From NCBI GenBank assembly GCA_000151295.1, contig GG745329.1, forward strand, positions 403,795 through 467,794: a stretch of DNA of 64,000 bases. Direction: 5' to 3'. The notes below the pieces were generated by a model. It saw only the letters and a program-made list of their open reading frames with translations. It searched no databases and had not been told where the DNA came from. This stretch comes from Allomyces macrogynus ATCC 38327 (taxonomy: Eukaryota; Blastocladiomycota; Blastocladiomycetes; Blastocladiales; Blastocladiaceae). Position 1 is the stretch's first letter; every line of letters starts with the position of its first letter. The translations under genes and the position numbers were made by a program. Shown one piece after another: positions 32,232-44,491 of the stretch.

Positions 32232-33209
32232 ATGCCGCCGGCCAAGCGCGCCGCCACGACCGACCAGACCGGCTCCACCAGCCCAACCGGCGCCGCGCCG
32301 CGTCGGTCTTCGCGGCTCCAGGCCAAGCGCACTGGTAGTATCGACGCACCGCACTTTGGGCAGCTCGCCCCGACGCCGCGCCGCCGTACCACGTGCGCCA
32401 AGTCGACCGACTCGGCGCCCACTTCGCCAACGCCCGCCCGCGGAAGCCGCGGTGGTGGGCAGCGCAAGGCACCGGGCACACGGTCGCCGACGAGCGCTGA
32501 GGGCAGTGATGACGGTCTTGAGCACGATAATGGAGCGCATGAGGACGGGAACTGCGCGATGGACGTAGTTGAGGAGGCGGTGCACGATGACCGCGCCGTG
32601 GAGCTGGCAGCGGCCGCGACCGAGGTGCTTGCCGCCACCACGGCGTCGTCAACGGCGCCACCATCGCCGCCGCGGACGGTCAGCGTCGACGTGAAGTGCG
32701 CTAGTGGTGACGACGACGCTGCATATGCCTCTGGGGCACTTGTGCGTGGCAGCGAAGGCCAACTGGAGCCGGTCGCCAACCCTCGCACCCCTGCTGTCAC
32801 CAACGTCGTCGATGCCGCACCCGTTCACAACGCTCCGCCGTCTCCTCGCGCACCAGTCTCGCTGCCGGCACCCACCCCGGCACCCATCGACCCGACCCCG
32901 GCGCTCCCACCGCTCAACGTCTCGTTCGAGCCGACCCTCCCCACCGCGCCCGTCGAGCCGCTCCTCTCCCTCTTCGCCGCCGCGTCGGCGCGGGAACCCG
33001 CTTGGTCTCGCGTGCCCGCCCAGCCCGGAAGCCGTACTTCCCCGAAAACCGACCTCGTCCCGTCATCGTCCCTCCCGCGCCGCCGCGGTCGCCCAAGCGC
33101 AAACCCGCACCTGTGCCGGCCACGCCTGCGCCAGCGTCTGCGCCGCAGTTTGCGACCCCCGCTGCCGTACCGCGACGTATCGATCTGTTTGCGACCCCGA
33201 GGCCACCAC

Positions 33210-33263
<54 letters not shown>

Positions 33264-35280
33264 CGCCTGCCGCGGNNNNNNNNNNNNNNNNNNNNNNNNN
33301 NNNNNNNNNNNNNNNNNNNNNNNNNNNNNNNNNNNNNNNNNNNNNNNNNNNNNNNNNNNNNNNNNNNNNNNNNNNNNNNNNNNNNNNNNNNNNNNNNNNN
33401 NNNNNNNNNNNNNNNNNNNNNNNNNNNNNNNNNNNNNNNNNNAGAGTCCGCTCGGGTCCGCCCGCAGGGACGCCGCGCATGGCCCGGAAGTTGATGGGTG
33501 CGACCCCACGGCCATCGAGCGCGGTCTCGCACGGCACGGACGCGACGCTGCGGCCTGCTGCACCGCCATCTCGGCCGGCGCTGGTCCCGCTCCCGAGCGG
33601 TGAGTCGGCAGCAAGCGCTCCACCCGCAACGGCCGCGGCGGTCGCAAAGTCGTCGCTCTTCTCGTGCGCGCCCGTCTGGCCCATGGCCCCGCACACCCGC
33701 GCCGGAGGGGGTAAGGCTCGAGTTTGCGACGGCGCTGAAACGGTCGTTTTCGGCGATGGAGGACGAGGTGGAGGGGGAGCCATTGGTGGTATTGGGGCCG
33801 CCAACGCCCCCGGCCGAAAGCCCGTCCGGTGCCGAGCGCAGCGCGTGCGGCTATCGTGGAGGAAAAGGAGGAAGCATCGGCGCCGGTGGTGGTTGATGAG
33901 ATGATGGCGGATGCGGCGCGTGAGGACGACGAGGTGGAGGTCGAGTCGGTCGGTAGTGCCGAGGATCCGAGCGACGATGGCAGCGGAATGGATGCGGATG
34001 CCATGGACGTCGACGACGACCTCGACATGGCCCCCGCCCCTGTGCCCGCCATGGACGTGATCGATTTCACCGGCTCGAGTGGCGACGAAGCCTATGACGA
34101 GGCTGACGAGCTCGAGAGCGCCAGCCACCAGCTCGGCGCGTTTGATGCGGCCACCCACCAGCTGGACGGCGATGACGAGCTCCTCAGCTCGGACGAGGAC
34201 AGCGGCGCCGAGTCGGACGACGACGACGGCGATCATGCTTGGCACGACCATCACGTAACCCCGCGGCAGCGCGGGTGGGGCTCCGACGCGGTGGCCACGC
34301 CGCGGCCGTTCCCGCGCGCGTCGACCGCCGCGCATGTACCACCGCCGCACCGGTCGCTGTTTTCGGGTGCCCCCATGTCGTGGAGCGACAAGGACTCCGT
34401 CGACGGCGAGGATGTCGGTGATGATGCCGCGTCTGACGGCAGTGGCCCGATCGTCCTCGACGACTCGAACGACGAGGAACAGGTGGACGAGCTTGTGCCC
34501 CCGTCGACAGCGTGTCCGGCCGCCGACGTGCCCATCAAGCGCGAGCCGGTGGCGTGCACGGAGGAGGTGCCGATCAAGCACGAGCTGCCGACGTGGGACG
34601 AGGACGTGGCCATGGACGAGGACGACGACGATTACGCGTCGTCCGACGAAGAGGACTGGGCCGAGGAGGACGCGCAAGACCCATGGACAGGGCACGCTGC
34701 GTCCACACAGCCAGCCTGGGCCCATCCTTTCCGTCCCGCGGCGACCGAGGTCGTGACCGTCGACTCGACCGATGACGAGGCCGACGACCACGATGATGAT
34801 AGGCCGATCGAACTCATTTCCTCGTCGCCGGCCCCGCCCGCGTCCCCGGTCCGGCACTGCGCACCGAGCCCCGCAGCACCCGTTCCGCCAACGCCCACCG
34901 CCACGTTAGCCGCACCCCCCGCGGTCCCTTCGACCCCCGTGCCCGCAGCGCGCACGCCGTCGTCGGCGCTCCTCGGCACGCCCGTGCACGAGCCGCCGAC
35001 CAAGAAGGTCAAGCTGTTCACGGTCCCGCACGTCGACGCGCTCGTGACCCCACGTCCGGCAGTGGCCTCGCCCGCCACCGCGGCGAGACACGCGTTTGGG
35101 ACGATGTTTACGCCGCCGGCCGCGGACCGCGCCATCGCCGCGACGAATGACGACGAACCAGTGGCGCCGGAGGAAGAGGATGCGGCGGATGCGCCAGCGG
35201 AAACAGCCGCAGGTGGCGGGTTCCTGGCCGGGTTCCTCAAGGGCATCTTGTCGGCATGGCGACCGCCGTCGTTTTTCTGA
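32232..35280 (+). CDS. Large acidic disordered protein with SUMO-type motifs
   Basis: No family is recognised. The protein starts MPPAKRAATTDQTGSTS and is Ser/Pro/Ala-rich and disordered. It has a 17-glutamine CAG tract (33212-33262), a 167-N gap (33276-33442) and a strongly acidic second half. That half contains two psi-K-x-E sites, PIKREP (34531) and PIKHELP (34570), typical of SUMO acceptor lysines. It also contains four hydrophobic-plus-acidic/Ser motifs like SUMO-interacting motifs: VIDFTGSSGDE (about 34060), PIVLDDSNDEE (about 34447), VVTVDSTDDEADD (about 34753) and PIELISSS (34804). A TKKVKL nuclear-signal-like patch (about 35000) and a C-terminal amphipathic helix GGFLAGFLKGILSAW follow. 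Reading-frame changes are needed near 33000, 33710 and 33830, so introns or sequence errors occur there. A nuclear or nuclear-envelope role is inference. Confidence 0.6.
33212..33262 (+). repeat. Pure (CAG)17 tract
   Basis: Seventeen perfect CAG codons encode polyglutamine just before an assembly gap. Perfect triplet runs are length-unstable and hard to assemble. Confidence 0.95.
33276..33442. other. Assembly gap (167 N)
   Basis: A run of N lies inside the acidic-protein gene, 13 bases after the CAG tract. Confidence 0.99.
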
Positions 35281-35987
35281 GGAGGTCGCTGATGGGATTG
35301 TTCGTTTGTGCTTGAGCCGAGACTGCGCGTGGGGTTGTGTTTTGGGCGTGATTTGATTCGATTATTTAGCCTGTGTTTTGACGACCTTCGCGCGCCTGTT
35401 GTGTTCGCGCGCTCCACCCTCCCTAGAGGGTTGCTCGAGCGCGGAAAGCCAAATGAAAAGGTCCCGTCCATCACTTGTCGAACGTTGTCCATTTGGGAGA
35501 GAGGAAAAAATTGTCAAAGCACCGGGTAAAAAGTCGTGCAAAAACGGAGGAAACACCAAACACCCAGAAGAAAATAATCACGAAAATCACGGCCCGGATC
35601 GCCCAACGGTAGGGAGAGAAAACGAAGAAGAAGCCACCAGCGGCGGCACGAGGAACAACATCAGAGAGAGAGGTGAGACGAAGGTGTCGTGCCGTGCCAA
35701 GAGAGGGCTTCCGAAAACGGCGAGAGTCTTGCAACGGGAAAAAAGGGGGAGAGGAGAACGAGAAGGAAGCGGTGGAAAGGCGGGCCAGGCCAAACAGGGA
35801 ACGGCTTGTAAGGCAACAAAAATCACGGGCTGCAGGAGCAGGAGCGAGTGCGAGAGAGAGAAGAGGAGAGGCAGAACTTGAACAGAAAGGGCAGCGCCAC
35901 AACCAAGAACAAGGGCAAGAAAGAAAAAAGGGTGGACCAAATCGGAGGAAAAAATGGTGTCTTCGGGGTGGAAAACCGAAATCTCGT
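35281..35987. other. Convergent 3' region with purine-rich plus strand
   Basis: No gene is seen. From about 35480 to 35990 the plus strand is dominated by A and G. The MEI2-like transcript would therefore have a pyrimidine-rich 3' untranslated region of about 500 nt. Confidence 0.5.
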
Positions 35988-38900
35988 TCAGTAGCGCGGC
36001 CGGTAATCGGGCACCGCGTCGTACCCGACTGGGGGCACGGCGCTGCCACCGGCCGTCGTCGGGATAGCGCTCGGCTGCATCGTCGTTGTGGCCGCCGGCG
36101 CGTACTGGTTCATGGGCGGCGGTACCGCGTACTGCTGGCCGCCAAACTTGGACCCGCCCTCGTACTCGCTGAGTGCGCTGTCGGGCCCGTAGCTCGAGAG
36201 CATTGACCCGGAATAGCTGCCGAGATCGTACATGGACCCGGGCGCGATCGCATTGAGCGCGCCGGAGCTCGATGTGGCATCACCGCCGGTCGTGCTGCCG
36301 CCCGTCAAGTGGTACGGCTGCTGCTGTTGCGACTGTTGCTGTTGTTGCGACGGCGCCGACCCTTGGTAGAGGTGCTGCGCATCCGACGACAAGTCGCTCG
36401 CAGCCGATCCGAGCCGGCTCGACAGCGCCAATGCCGAGTCGAGACTCAGCGGGCCCATCGAGTGCAGTGACGTGAGTGGCGGGATCCCGCTGCCGCCGCC
36501 CGAATGGTGGCTGCTCGTCGGCCGCGACGGCGGCTGGTGCTGGTGCGTCGGCGGCGCGTAATATTGCTGGTGCTGCTGGTGCTGCTGCGACGGCGGCTGT
36601 TGTGCGAGCGACGTCGGCGGCATGGAGCCGTACCCGCGCGGCGGCTGGTACTGTTGCTGTTGATACTGCGGCAGTTGGCTCGGCTGGTAGCCATGATACG
36701 ACGACGCGTCAAGCGGGTCCGAAGCACCGCCGGGCGCGTCGCCCGACCGGAGCAGGGACAGGGGCGGCGCCGAATCAAGCGCCATGTTGGCCATGGCCTG
36801 CTCGAGGTTGAGCCCACCGCTTATCGACCCGAGATCGCCCAACAGCGACGTCGGCCGGCTCGTGTTGCCGGGCGCCATGTACTGGTGCGCCGACGACTGT
36901 TGCTGTGGTGGCGGCGCCATGATCGCGTGGTGCGGGTGTTGGTGGTGCTGGTGATGGTACGGCTGGTGGTGGTACGGCTGGTGGTGGTGCGGGTGGTGTT
37001 GCGGCGAGTAATGCTGCCCGCCGAGCCCCCCGAGCGCCGCGTTCGACCCCATCCCCATATACCCACCGCCACCTCCACCGCCCCCACCACCGGCGCTGTG
37101 ATGCGACGTGGCATGGTGCCGGTGCGCACGGTTTGTGGGCGGCGGGAACACCTCCTCCTCGCCGGCGAGCGGCCCGGACGTGTAGAAAATCTTGGGCCGG
37201 TAACTCGGGTGTTCGTCCATGACCGACGAGTTGCGGAACTTATCGATCAGGGCCTGCTTGCCCTGAATGTTGGCATACGACAGCATGCAAACCTTGTCCG
37301 AGTTGAACCGTGTCCACTTCTTGCCGACGACGCGCTGCGCAAACGAGACGACGGCCGCGACATTGACCATGTTGCAGAACGCGTAACCGACGTTGCACTT
37401 GTTCTTGAAGTCCATGCGCAGGTAGAGGAAATCATACTGCCCGCGGTGCGACTCGTTGATGAAATCAATCAGCATTTGCTGCGAGTACTTGTTTGGGATG
37501 TTGCGGATCATAATCGTCGTGCGTGTGTCCTTGCCCGACAAGATGCGCAGCACGTCAAACTCGTTCTCGCGCGGGATCAAGTCGATTTTCGGGAGTGCTG
37601 AGTTGGAACGCAAACACGTTGAGTACCCGTGCCCGGTCGTCGTCGCCGTGTGGTGCGGCGCGCTGCCGCGACTGATGCTGTTGCTCGCGGCGGTGTTGCC
37701 GTACGGAGACGACATGTACCCCGGATCGGCCTGGTGCAGCGCCTGGTGGTGACTGCGCGACGCCGGCCGGTGCTGCGGCGGCTGCGGTGCGAAACTCGGC
37801 GCGCCGGCGTAACTCGAATCGCCGAGCCCATAGAGCGACGACGGGCGACTGGTCGACGTGTACTTGGGCGGTCCCGAGGCATCATACCCCAACAGCGCGC
37901 CCATCTCCGCCGACGTCGCGGGAGGCGGCGCCATGAGCGCGGCCGCCGACGAATCGAGCAAATCGCCCAGCAGCGACGTGTCAGGCGACGAGTAGAGCGC
38001 GCTCATACTCGGCGGTGGCGCCGTGGCCGCTGTCGCGGTCGGCGTATTCGCAGCCGCAGCGGCCGTCGTCGACGCGAGCAGCGCCGCGACCGCCGACGCC
38101 GTGGCCGACGCGTCGGACGCACGGCGTCCGGTCCCGGTGCCCTGGTACGACCAGTCGGGGGTCCCGGCCATGGGCGCAGGCGATGCGGTGCGCGCGACGA
38201 GCGGCGGCGGCGTGTGCGAGTCTTGCTCCCGCGCAATCGACTGCAGCAAGCTCTGGTCGAGTAGTTGCGATGCCGCGCGGTCGTCAAAGGCACCGCCGGC
38301 GTCGCCAGTACGCAGGACGTTGACGCGCGATTTGCCCGTGGTGGGCGCGGGTGCGGCAGCTGCGGCAGATGGGGCAGGGTGCATCCCCGCGGGCAAGATG
38401 CGCTCGGCGTGGATCGACACGTTCTAATTCGGCGGAATCATCGCGTCAGCATTTGGTGGAAAATGGGGACATGACGTGGAGGCCAAGTTGCATACGTAGA
38501 CGGAACGAATCACGCCCGGCAGGCCCTGCAGTGCCGCGTCGGCCTTGCGCGCATCAAAGTAGTCGACAACAGCGCGAGCCACATCGACTTGCACGGACCG
38601 CACCTCGCCAAACAGTTGCCCGAGGTTCTTGAGCCCGGCTGCATCGACGGTGACGGGTAGCTGCGAAAGCGCCAGCTCGCTGCTGAGGACTTGCTCGGTG
38701 AGGCTCACGCCCGTCGACTATCATCGCCGAAAGCGATCAGAAAGTGAGGCCGGCAGAGCAAAGAGAGGAAAGTATCGCGCGTACCTCTTGGAAGTCGGCC
38801 GCGGTGATGAACTGCACGCGCCATTCGGGCGCCGTCGCACTCGCGAGCGACCGCAAGCGACGTGCAGCCGCCTGCGCCTGGCGAATATCAAAGAACGCGA

Positions 38901-39697
38901 GAAGCACGACGCCGTAGGGAGCGAGCATGCGCGAGACGAGGTGGTTGATGTCACCAAACGACTGCGGACCCGGTTCCGCAAGTTAGCCAAGGTCGAAAGA
39001 ACTGAAAACGACAACGTGACACGACAACGCACCTTGAACACTTCCAAGTCCTGCGGGGAAATGGTGCGGTCGAGCCCCGCAACGCACAGCCACCGCGTCG
39101 TTTCCGGGGCAAGCGGCGCGTCGAGCGCAAGGTGCGGATCGTCGTGGTCCGAGCGTGCCGCGGCCTTGACGAGGTCGGCAAACTGGATCCCTGCAGCCGG
39201 CAGCGGCGTATGCTGCTGCTGTTGCTGCTCGGCATCCGACGACGATGTCAGCAGCGGCGGCGGCAGCTGTGATCCGTGGGCACCGCCCCGATCCGGCAAC
39301 GGCGCGGCCTTCGGTGCGGGCCCCATGAGTGCTGGCGGCGACGGCAGGCTCGTGGCCTGTTGATCCGCAAGGAACGCAAGGGGCGTGGCCGGGTCCGAGG
39401 TAGCGAGTGCCGTGGCCGGGCCGGCCGACGTCGCCAACACACTCCAGGGCGACCCGACATCCATGGTCGCGAGCATCGTGGCGGGCGACGTGGACGTTCC
39501 CGTGGGCAAGGGGCCGAAGTCGGAAAAACGGCGCTGCAGTTGCGTCAGCAGCGGCTGTACTTGGCCGGTCGAGCCGGCAGTGATCGCAAACGACGGCGCG
39601 GGCGGCGGCAGGGTAGCCTGGGCGGGCGGGTCGCCATGGGCGGGGGCCACGGACAGGCCCGGCGGGATCGTCGAGGGCGCCTGCGGGTGCGCGTACG

Positions 39698-39728
<31 letters not shown>

Positions 39729-40515
39729 GAGCGGCAAAGTCGTTGGGTGCGTGGGCGGAGCGGCGAGCGCGGGCGGGCCCGAGAAGCGGCGATCGGGTGC
39801 GGCTCCTGGTAGGGCGGGCGGTGCGGCAGCGAAGTAGCCGCTGTCGACCGAAGGCAGCGTCGACGGAGGTGGGGGCCGGTGCAGGTGGAGGAGCGGGTTG
39901 GTCGGGTGTTGGTGGTGGAGGTGGAGGTGGTGCTGCGTGGGCATCCGGCCGAGTGACGACGGCGGGTCGCCCAGGCAGTGACCCGCGCTTGACACTGGCC
40001 CCGTGCTCAGCACGTTGACGCCGACAGCCGTGGCATCTGTCCCACACCGCGCGTCTCCCGCCCCGCCCTGGGCGCCGTTGCCCGCGAGCATCGGCGGCGG
40101 CGCGCCGCGAGGCGACCGGCCTGCGATCAAGTCAGCCAAGAACCCTTCGGTTGCCGGCGACCCGCTGGTCGGCATCGCGAGCGAGACGGGCGGCGGCGGT
40201 GGGGCCAGAGGAGGCGGTGGCGGCGGCGGAGCGCGTTGCTGGTGTGCCGTTGTCGTGGCTTGCATGGAGGCCGTCGTGGTTGGGATGAAGAACGGTACGC
40301 GATGCGCGTCAATCTGCTCAGCGGGGCCCGTGGCCGGGCGCTTGATCGCGTCGGCGGCGGCGGCGGCGTGCGTCGGGCTCGGCGTCGTCGTCGCGATCAG
40401 GGCGCGTGACAGAGGCAGCTCGTGCCGGGCGCGACTAGCGTTTGCGGGGACCGGGATGCTCGCGGCGGTGGGCGTCGAGGAGGATGGGCGGCGCGGCGCG
40501 AGAGGATCAAGCACT
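35988..40515 (-). CDS. MEI2: MEI2-like RNA-binding protein with three RRMs
   Basis: Mei2-type proteins bind RNA and drive meiosis or differentiation in fungi and plants. The C-terminal exon (about 35988-38420) carries the hallmark third RRM at about 37230-37560. It reads RTTIMIRNIPNKYSQQMLID, then FINESHRGQYDFLYLRMDFK and NKCNVGYAFCNMVN, ending HPSYRPKIF. Upstream exons contain two weaker RRMs: RWLCVAGLDRTISPQDLEVF with YGVVLLAFFDIRQAQAAARR, then LSQLPVTVDAAGLKNLGQLF with VRSVQVDVARAVVDYFDARK. Introns lie near 38425, 38710, 38800 and 39000. The rest is low complexity: proline runs, Gln/His-rich linkers and a Gly10 stretch. The open frame reaches about 40520 without an ATG there; in-frame ATGs near 40266 (MQATTTAHQQ) or 40179 are candidate starts, or a further 5' exon exists. 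Confidence 0.85.
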
Positions 40516-40520
40516 ATCAC

Positions 40521-42341
40521 ACGGCCGTCGAGACGTCAGGCACGGTGCGCGCGCAAGCGTCGGGTCGGGCAAGCGCGTCGTGATGCCGACGGCAGGAACG
40601 AGAGCCGGGAGAAGGAGGGGACGGAGAGAGAGCGGGCGCCGGCCCCGTTTTCGAGCTTGACCACGACCCCCGACAATCACCAAGTCCACTCTCCACCGCC
40701 TCGTTACGTTGCGGGCGTGTGAACGCGGGCGCGCAAGCTTCGAATCGAACCACGAGGCGTGTGCGGGTGCGTACTGCGAACAGGAGGCACGGCCGGCTGC
40801 AGGCACGGGTCGGGAGTTGGATGGAGGTCGGGGCGCTGACCCGAGAGAACACGGAAGAGGCCGGCTGCACAGAAGGAACGGCTTAGCGCGCGCGCGTGAA
40901 GAGCACGAGAGCACGAGAGCAGGGGCAGCGGTCGAGGGGAAGACGACGACAGGGAGAGGAGGGGAGGAGGGCGGGATCGGATCGCGGCGCACAAGAGAGA
41001 GCACGGTCGTTCGTTCGTGCGGGCGCACGCGCGCGAGACGGGGCCAGGTCAGGGGCGGTAGCGGGCGTGCACGCGAGCGGAGAGAGGGCAGCGCCGGGCG
41101 CCTTGGCGCACAAGTGGGGCCGCGAGCTCCTCGAGGTGTGCAGGGTCGCGAGCTGGCGGTGGCGAAAGGCCAAGCTTGTGGGAATGACGCTCGACGAGCG
41201 CGACATCGCCGCGACTCGCACGGCCGCGTCTCCCATCGTCATCGAGCTGGCTCACCTGCTCTCGCTTCTTCTCTCTCTCTATTCCACCATGACCAACAGC
41301 ACCAGCGCGCCGCGAGCGCCATCATCTTGATTCAACTCGACGGCATGACGGTTGACACGGGCAACGGCGGCAACAGCTGCAGCATGGGCCCGCAACGAGT
41401 GGACCAGCGAGCTCATGGTGTCGAGATTGCAGCGCAACGACGAGCCACCCGACACGCGTGCATGCCGGACGGACGGCCGAGTTGGCGAGGACCGGGACCG
41501 TGCGGCCGTGCGCGTGTGTCGTCGGTGTGTGCGGTTGGCCGTCGATCCGTGTTCGCAGTGGAGCCAGCTTCGTGACTGCCAATCGCCACTCACTGGCCGT
41601 GGCTCCGTCTCGCTGCTGCCGGATCCAACACGATTCACCAGCGCCGGCACCCAGTCCTCGATTCGTGTCGCCAATCACGTCCGGTTCCTGCTTGAAGCGG
41701 CCGTCTCGCGGGCAGGTCCACGGCACGCCACACGCCAAGGCGAGGCATGCAAGTGGATCCCAATGAACGTACCCTGTCCTCATCGCTGTTCTCGTCCTCG
41801 CCGGCTCTCGTGAATCCCTTGCACGGCGCGATCATAGCCGCACTGCTGGAGCGGGAGCGGGGCGCACGGCACGCTCGACGCGACCAGAAAAGGTCCGACC
41901 AAGTCGCCATTTCTCTTTCCTCTTCGCCCAAAGGGGCGAACCCTGACGCCACGAACGCCGTCTGCGTGCGGCTTGATCGTTGGCCGTGTGCCGCTTGATG
42001 CAGGCCGCTTGCCGCCACTCCCAAATTGATCTATTTTTCATTAATTTGGCAGAGATTAGTTTGCTTGTCTCGAAAATATCATTCCAGTCGCTGGCTTTTC
42101 GCGGTCGCTCTCCTGCTGCTGTCGTTGGTTGGGTGGACGGCGCGAATGACACGATACTCAAAAGACCTGAAAATGGGCACTCATGTTGGTTGTCGCCCTC
42201 CTTGTCAGTTATCCTGTCGCTTGCGATCGTCGCCTGACACGACGGAACAGAACATGACACGACACCCGAAAATGGATAAAAAAGCACGCCCGTGTTGTCC
42301 CCACCTTCCACCACCACCTCGCGCCCCCCGGGCCCGCGCCT
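40521..42341. other. 1.8-kb gene-poor region upstream of MEI2-like gene
   Basis: No supported gene. The first 800 bases are purine-rich on the plus strand, so the MEI2-like sense strand is pyrimidine-rich, as expected of a long leader or promoter. Long open frames (for example 40709-41575) have Arg/Gly-rich composition without domain features. Regions near 41300-41700 and 42000-42240 show nothing I can name. Confidence 0.5.
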
Positions 42342-44491
42342 CTAAAACGAAAACAACTCGTCGATCGGCTCGCCCTCGCGCACAAGCGTGCTCGAGATCT
42401 CGTAGTTGAGTGGCGGCGTCTTCTTGAGCGACGCGACGTGCACCGTTTCAAACAGCTACAATGAGACATCGACAAGGGTGAGATTCAGGAAACAAACAAT
42501 CAACCCACGCATCTCGGTCAATACGCACGTTCTGGTACGTGTAGTCGAGGAAGTCCTCGAGGTTGTACCCGGGCTTGGTCATCCTGTCCTGGAAAATGCG
42601 CGCGACCGTGGCGATATTCGGGAAGTAGTGCGACTGCAACGAGACCACCTCCCACAGCGAGCTCTCGAGCGCGCGCGCCTTGGCCGGGTCCTCCTCGTTC
42701 ATGTCGAACGGGTCGTTGTCCACATTGACTGTTGGCAAAATATGGGGGGTGGGATGAGTTTCCAATCGTTCGCTTGGCTCGCCAGCAACGTTGGAAAACC
42801 AGAGCATACCCGTGTCGACGCGGTGGATCAGGACCATGCACTGTGGGTGCTGCTTGAGCATGTTGTAGACAAACGGCAGCGTGATCAAGACCGCCGCTGG
42901 TGGTGCGTAGAGCGCCAATCGGCACATTTTCTTGATGAACGCCGCGACGAGGTAGACAGGGATGTGTCTGATGGAGAGCCACAACTGGCACATCAGTTCC
43001 ACAACCTCGACCAGCACTATGCGCGTGAACCGCGCGCGGAACCAAAGAGCAGCACGCACGTTGATTGCATGAACAGGTTGAAGAGACGGAAGAAGCGCGA
43101 GCGGTACTTGACGTGGAACAGGTTGCGGTCGAACAGGTTGTATAGCTTCTTGTAAAAGTCGGGGTAGTCCCTGTGGTTGACCATCGTCAGTCGGCAATCT
43201 CTCCACCAAGTCTGATCGGCCAACCGAGCAAAGAAAGAGACAACGTACAGGTTGTGCTCGGCAATCAGCGTGAAGACGGCGTGCAGCGCGAGCAAACTCG
43301 TGCTGCCACCCTGGTCATAACTCTCTGTCAAGAAGGTCATGAGCAGCCGCGGGTCGGCCATGTTCGGGATAATGCGCGCGTTCATGAGCATCAAGACCTT
43401 CTTGTAGAGCGCCGGCGTGAGTGGCAGCCGCAGGTAGTTCAGGACAAAGTCGGTGAACGCGCGCTTGTGCTTGATAGCACCCAGCACAAGGTGCTTGTCC
43501 GGAATCAAGTCACGCGGGAGCATAAACTTGGTCAGCGCGTCGTTGCTGGCCGGGAACCGGTCGAGCTTTTCCAGGACAAAGTAGGCGTTTTGCGCGAGTC
43601 GACCAAGCGTCGTGTCAACGCGGTCCGGGTCAGCGTCAGTGTCGGTCGCGTCGTCGCGGTGCAGCGCGCGCTTGCGCTTCCGCAATGCGGGTACCGCCGA
43701 GGACTTGTCGTTGAGCTCGTTTTGGATGATCTTGGTCAGGTTCTTGAACAGGTAGAACCGCACGTCGTCCTTTTCGAGTAGCAGGTCAAGCACGTCACGC
43801 GTGAACACGGTCGACCACTCGCGCGCCGTGAAAATGCGGTGCACGGCCTGGATGAAGAAGACGTTGTCGAAGATGGTGGCGGGGTCGAGCTTTTGCAGGT
43901 CGGCCGAGGAGACGGCCGTCAGGTCGAGCAGCAGCTTGACGGCTGCGACTTGCAGCGACACGTCGTCCGTGTCGACCAGGTCGAGCAGCCGGGTCACAAA
44001 GCTCTGGTACTGCTTGCGCAGCCATTGCGCGAGCTGCGTGGCGACGGCGTCGGTAGAAGTGACCGCGGCTTTGATCATGGCGCCTTTGTCGTGGAAGTGC
44101 GCAAACAGGCGCCGTTGCGCGTGGATCGCGGCGTAGATGACGCGGTGCGGGTACGAGTCCTGGACAGCATGGCAGTAACCCGAATGAGTGTCGATTCGGT
44201 CAACGTTTCGTTGTTGGCGGTCGCATGTACCCCGGCAAGCTTGGCAATCTTGACCATGTTGTTGATGTTGGCATTGGTCAAGAGGACGGCGCGCTCGAGC
44301 GAGCGAACTTCATTGACCAGCTCGGTAATGTCCTCCTTCGAGTGCTTTTTGAGCGCCTGGATTGCATCGAGAGTTCGGCCGTTTCGTCAGGTCATGTTGC
44401 GGCTCAGTTGGTCCTGAAAATGGCTGTCAGACTTGATCCATACCCCGGCATCCTTGGCCGGCAGCGATGATGGTTTTGCAGACTTTGTCAT
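42342..44491 (-). CDS. NOC4: NOC4, ribosome biogenesis (CBF domain)
   Basis: Noc4 partners Nop14 in small-subunit processome maturation and 40S export. The start at 44491 (MTKSAKPSSLPAKDAG) is joined to ALKKHSKEDITELVNEVRSL. The central exon (about 43060-44078) is helical, with DNVFFIQAVHRIFTAREWST and LFDRNLFHVKYRSRFFRLFN. The CBF/NOC domain continues THLPAYLVAAFIKKMCRLAL, APPAAVLITLPFVYNMLKQH and DNDPFDMNEEDPAKARALES, ending SLWEVVSLQSHYFPN. The last exon ends EPIDELFSF at 42342. There are at least six introns, near 44400, 44180, 43225, 43010, 42750 and 42460. It is head-to-head with the mL50-like gene. Confidence 0.88.

Noticed and set aside
40736..40750. GGTTCGATTCG on the minus strand resembling a tRNA B box
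   Set aside because: The last bases differ from the consensus and no A box or cloverleaf stems are seen at the right distance.
40709..41575. Plus-strand open frame of about 288 codons in the gene-poor region
   Set aside because: Arg/Gly/Ala-rich without motifs, and the region looks like the strand-biased leader of the MEI2-like gene.
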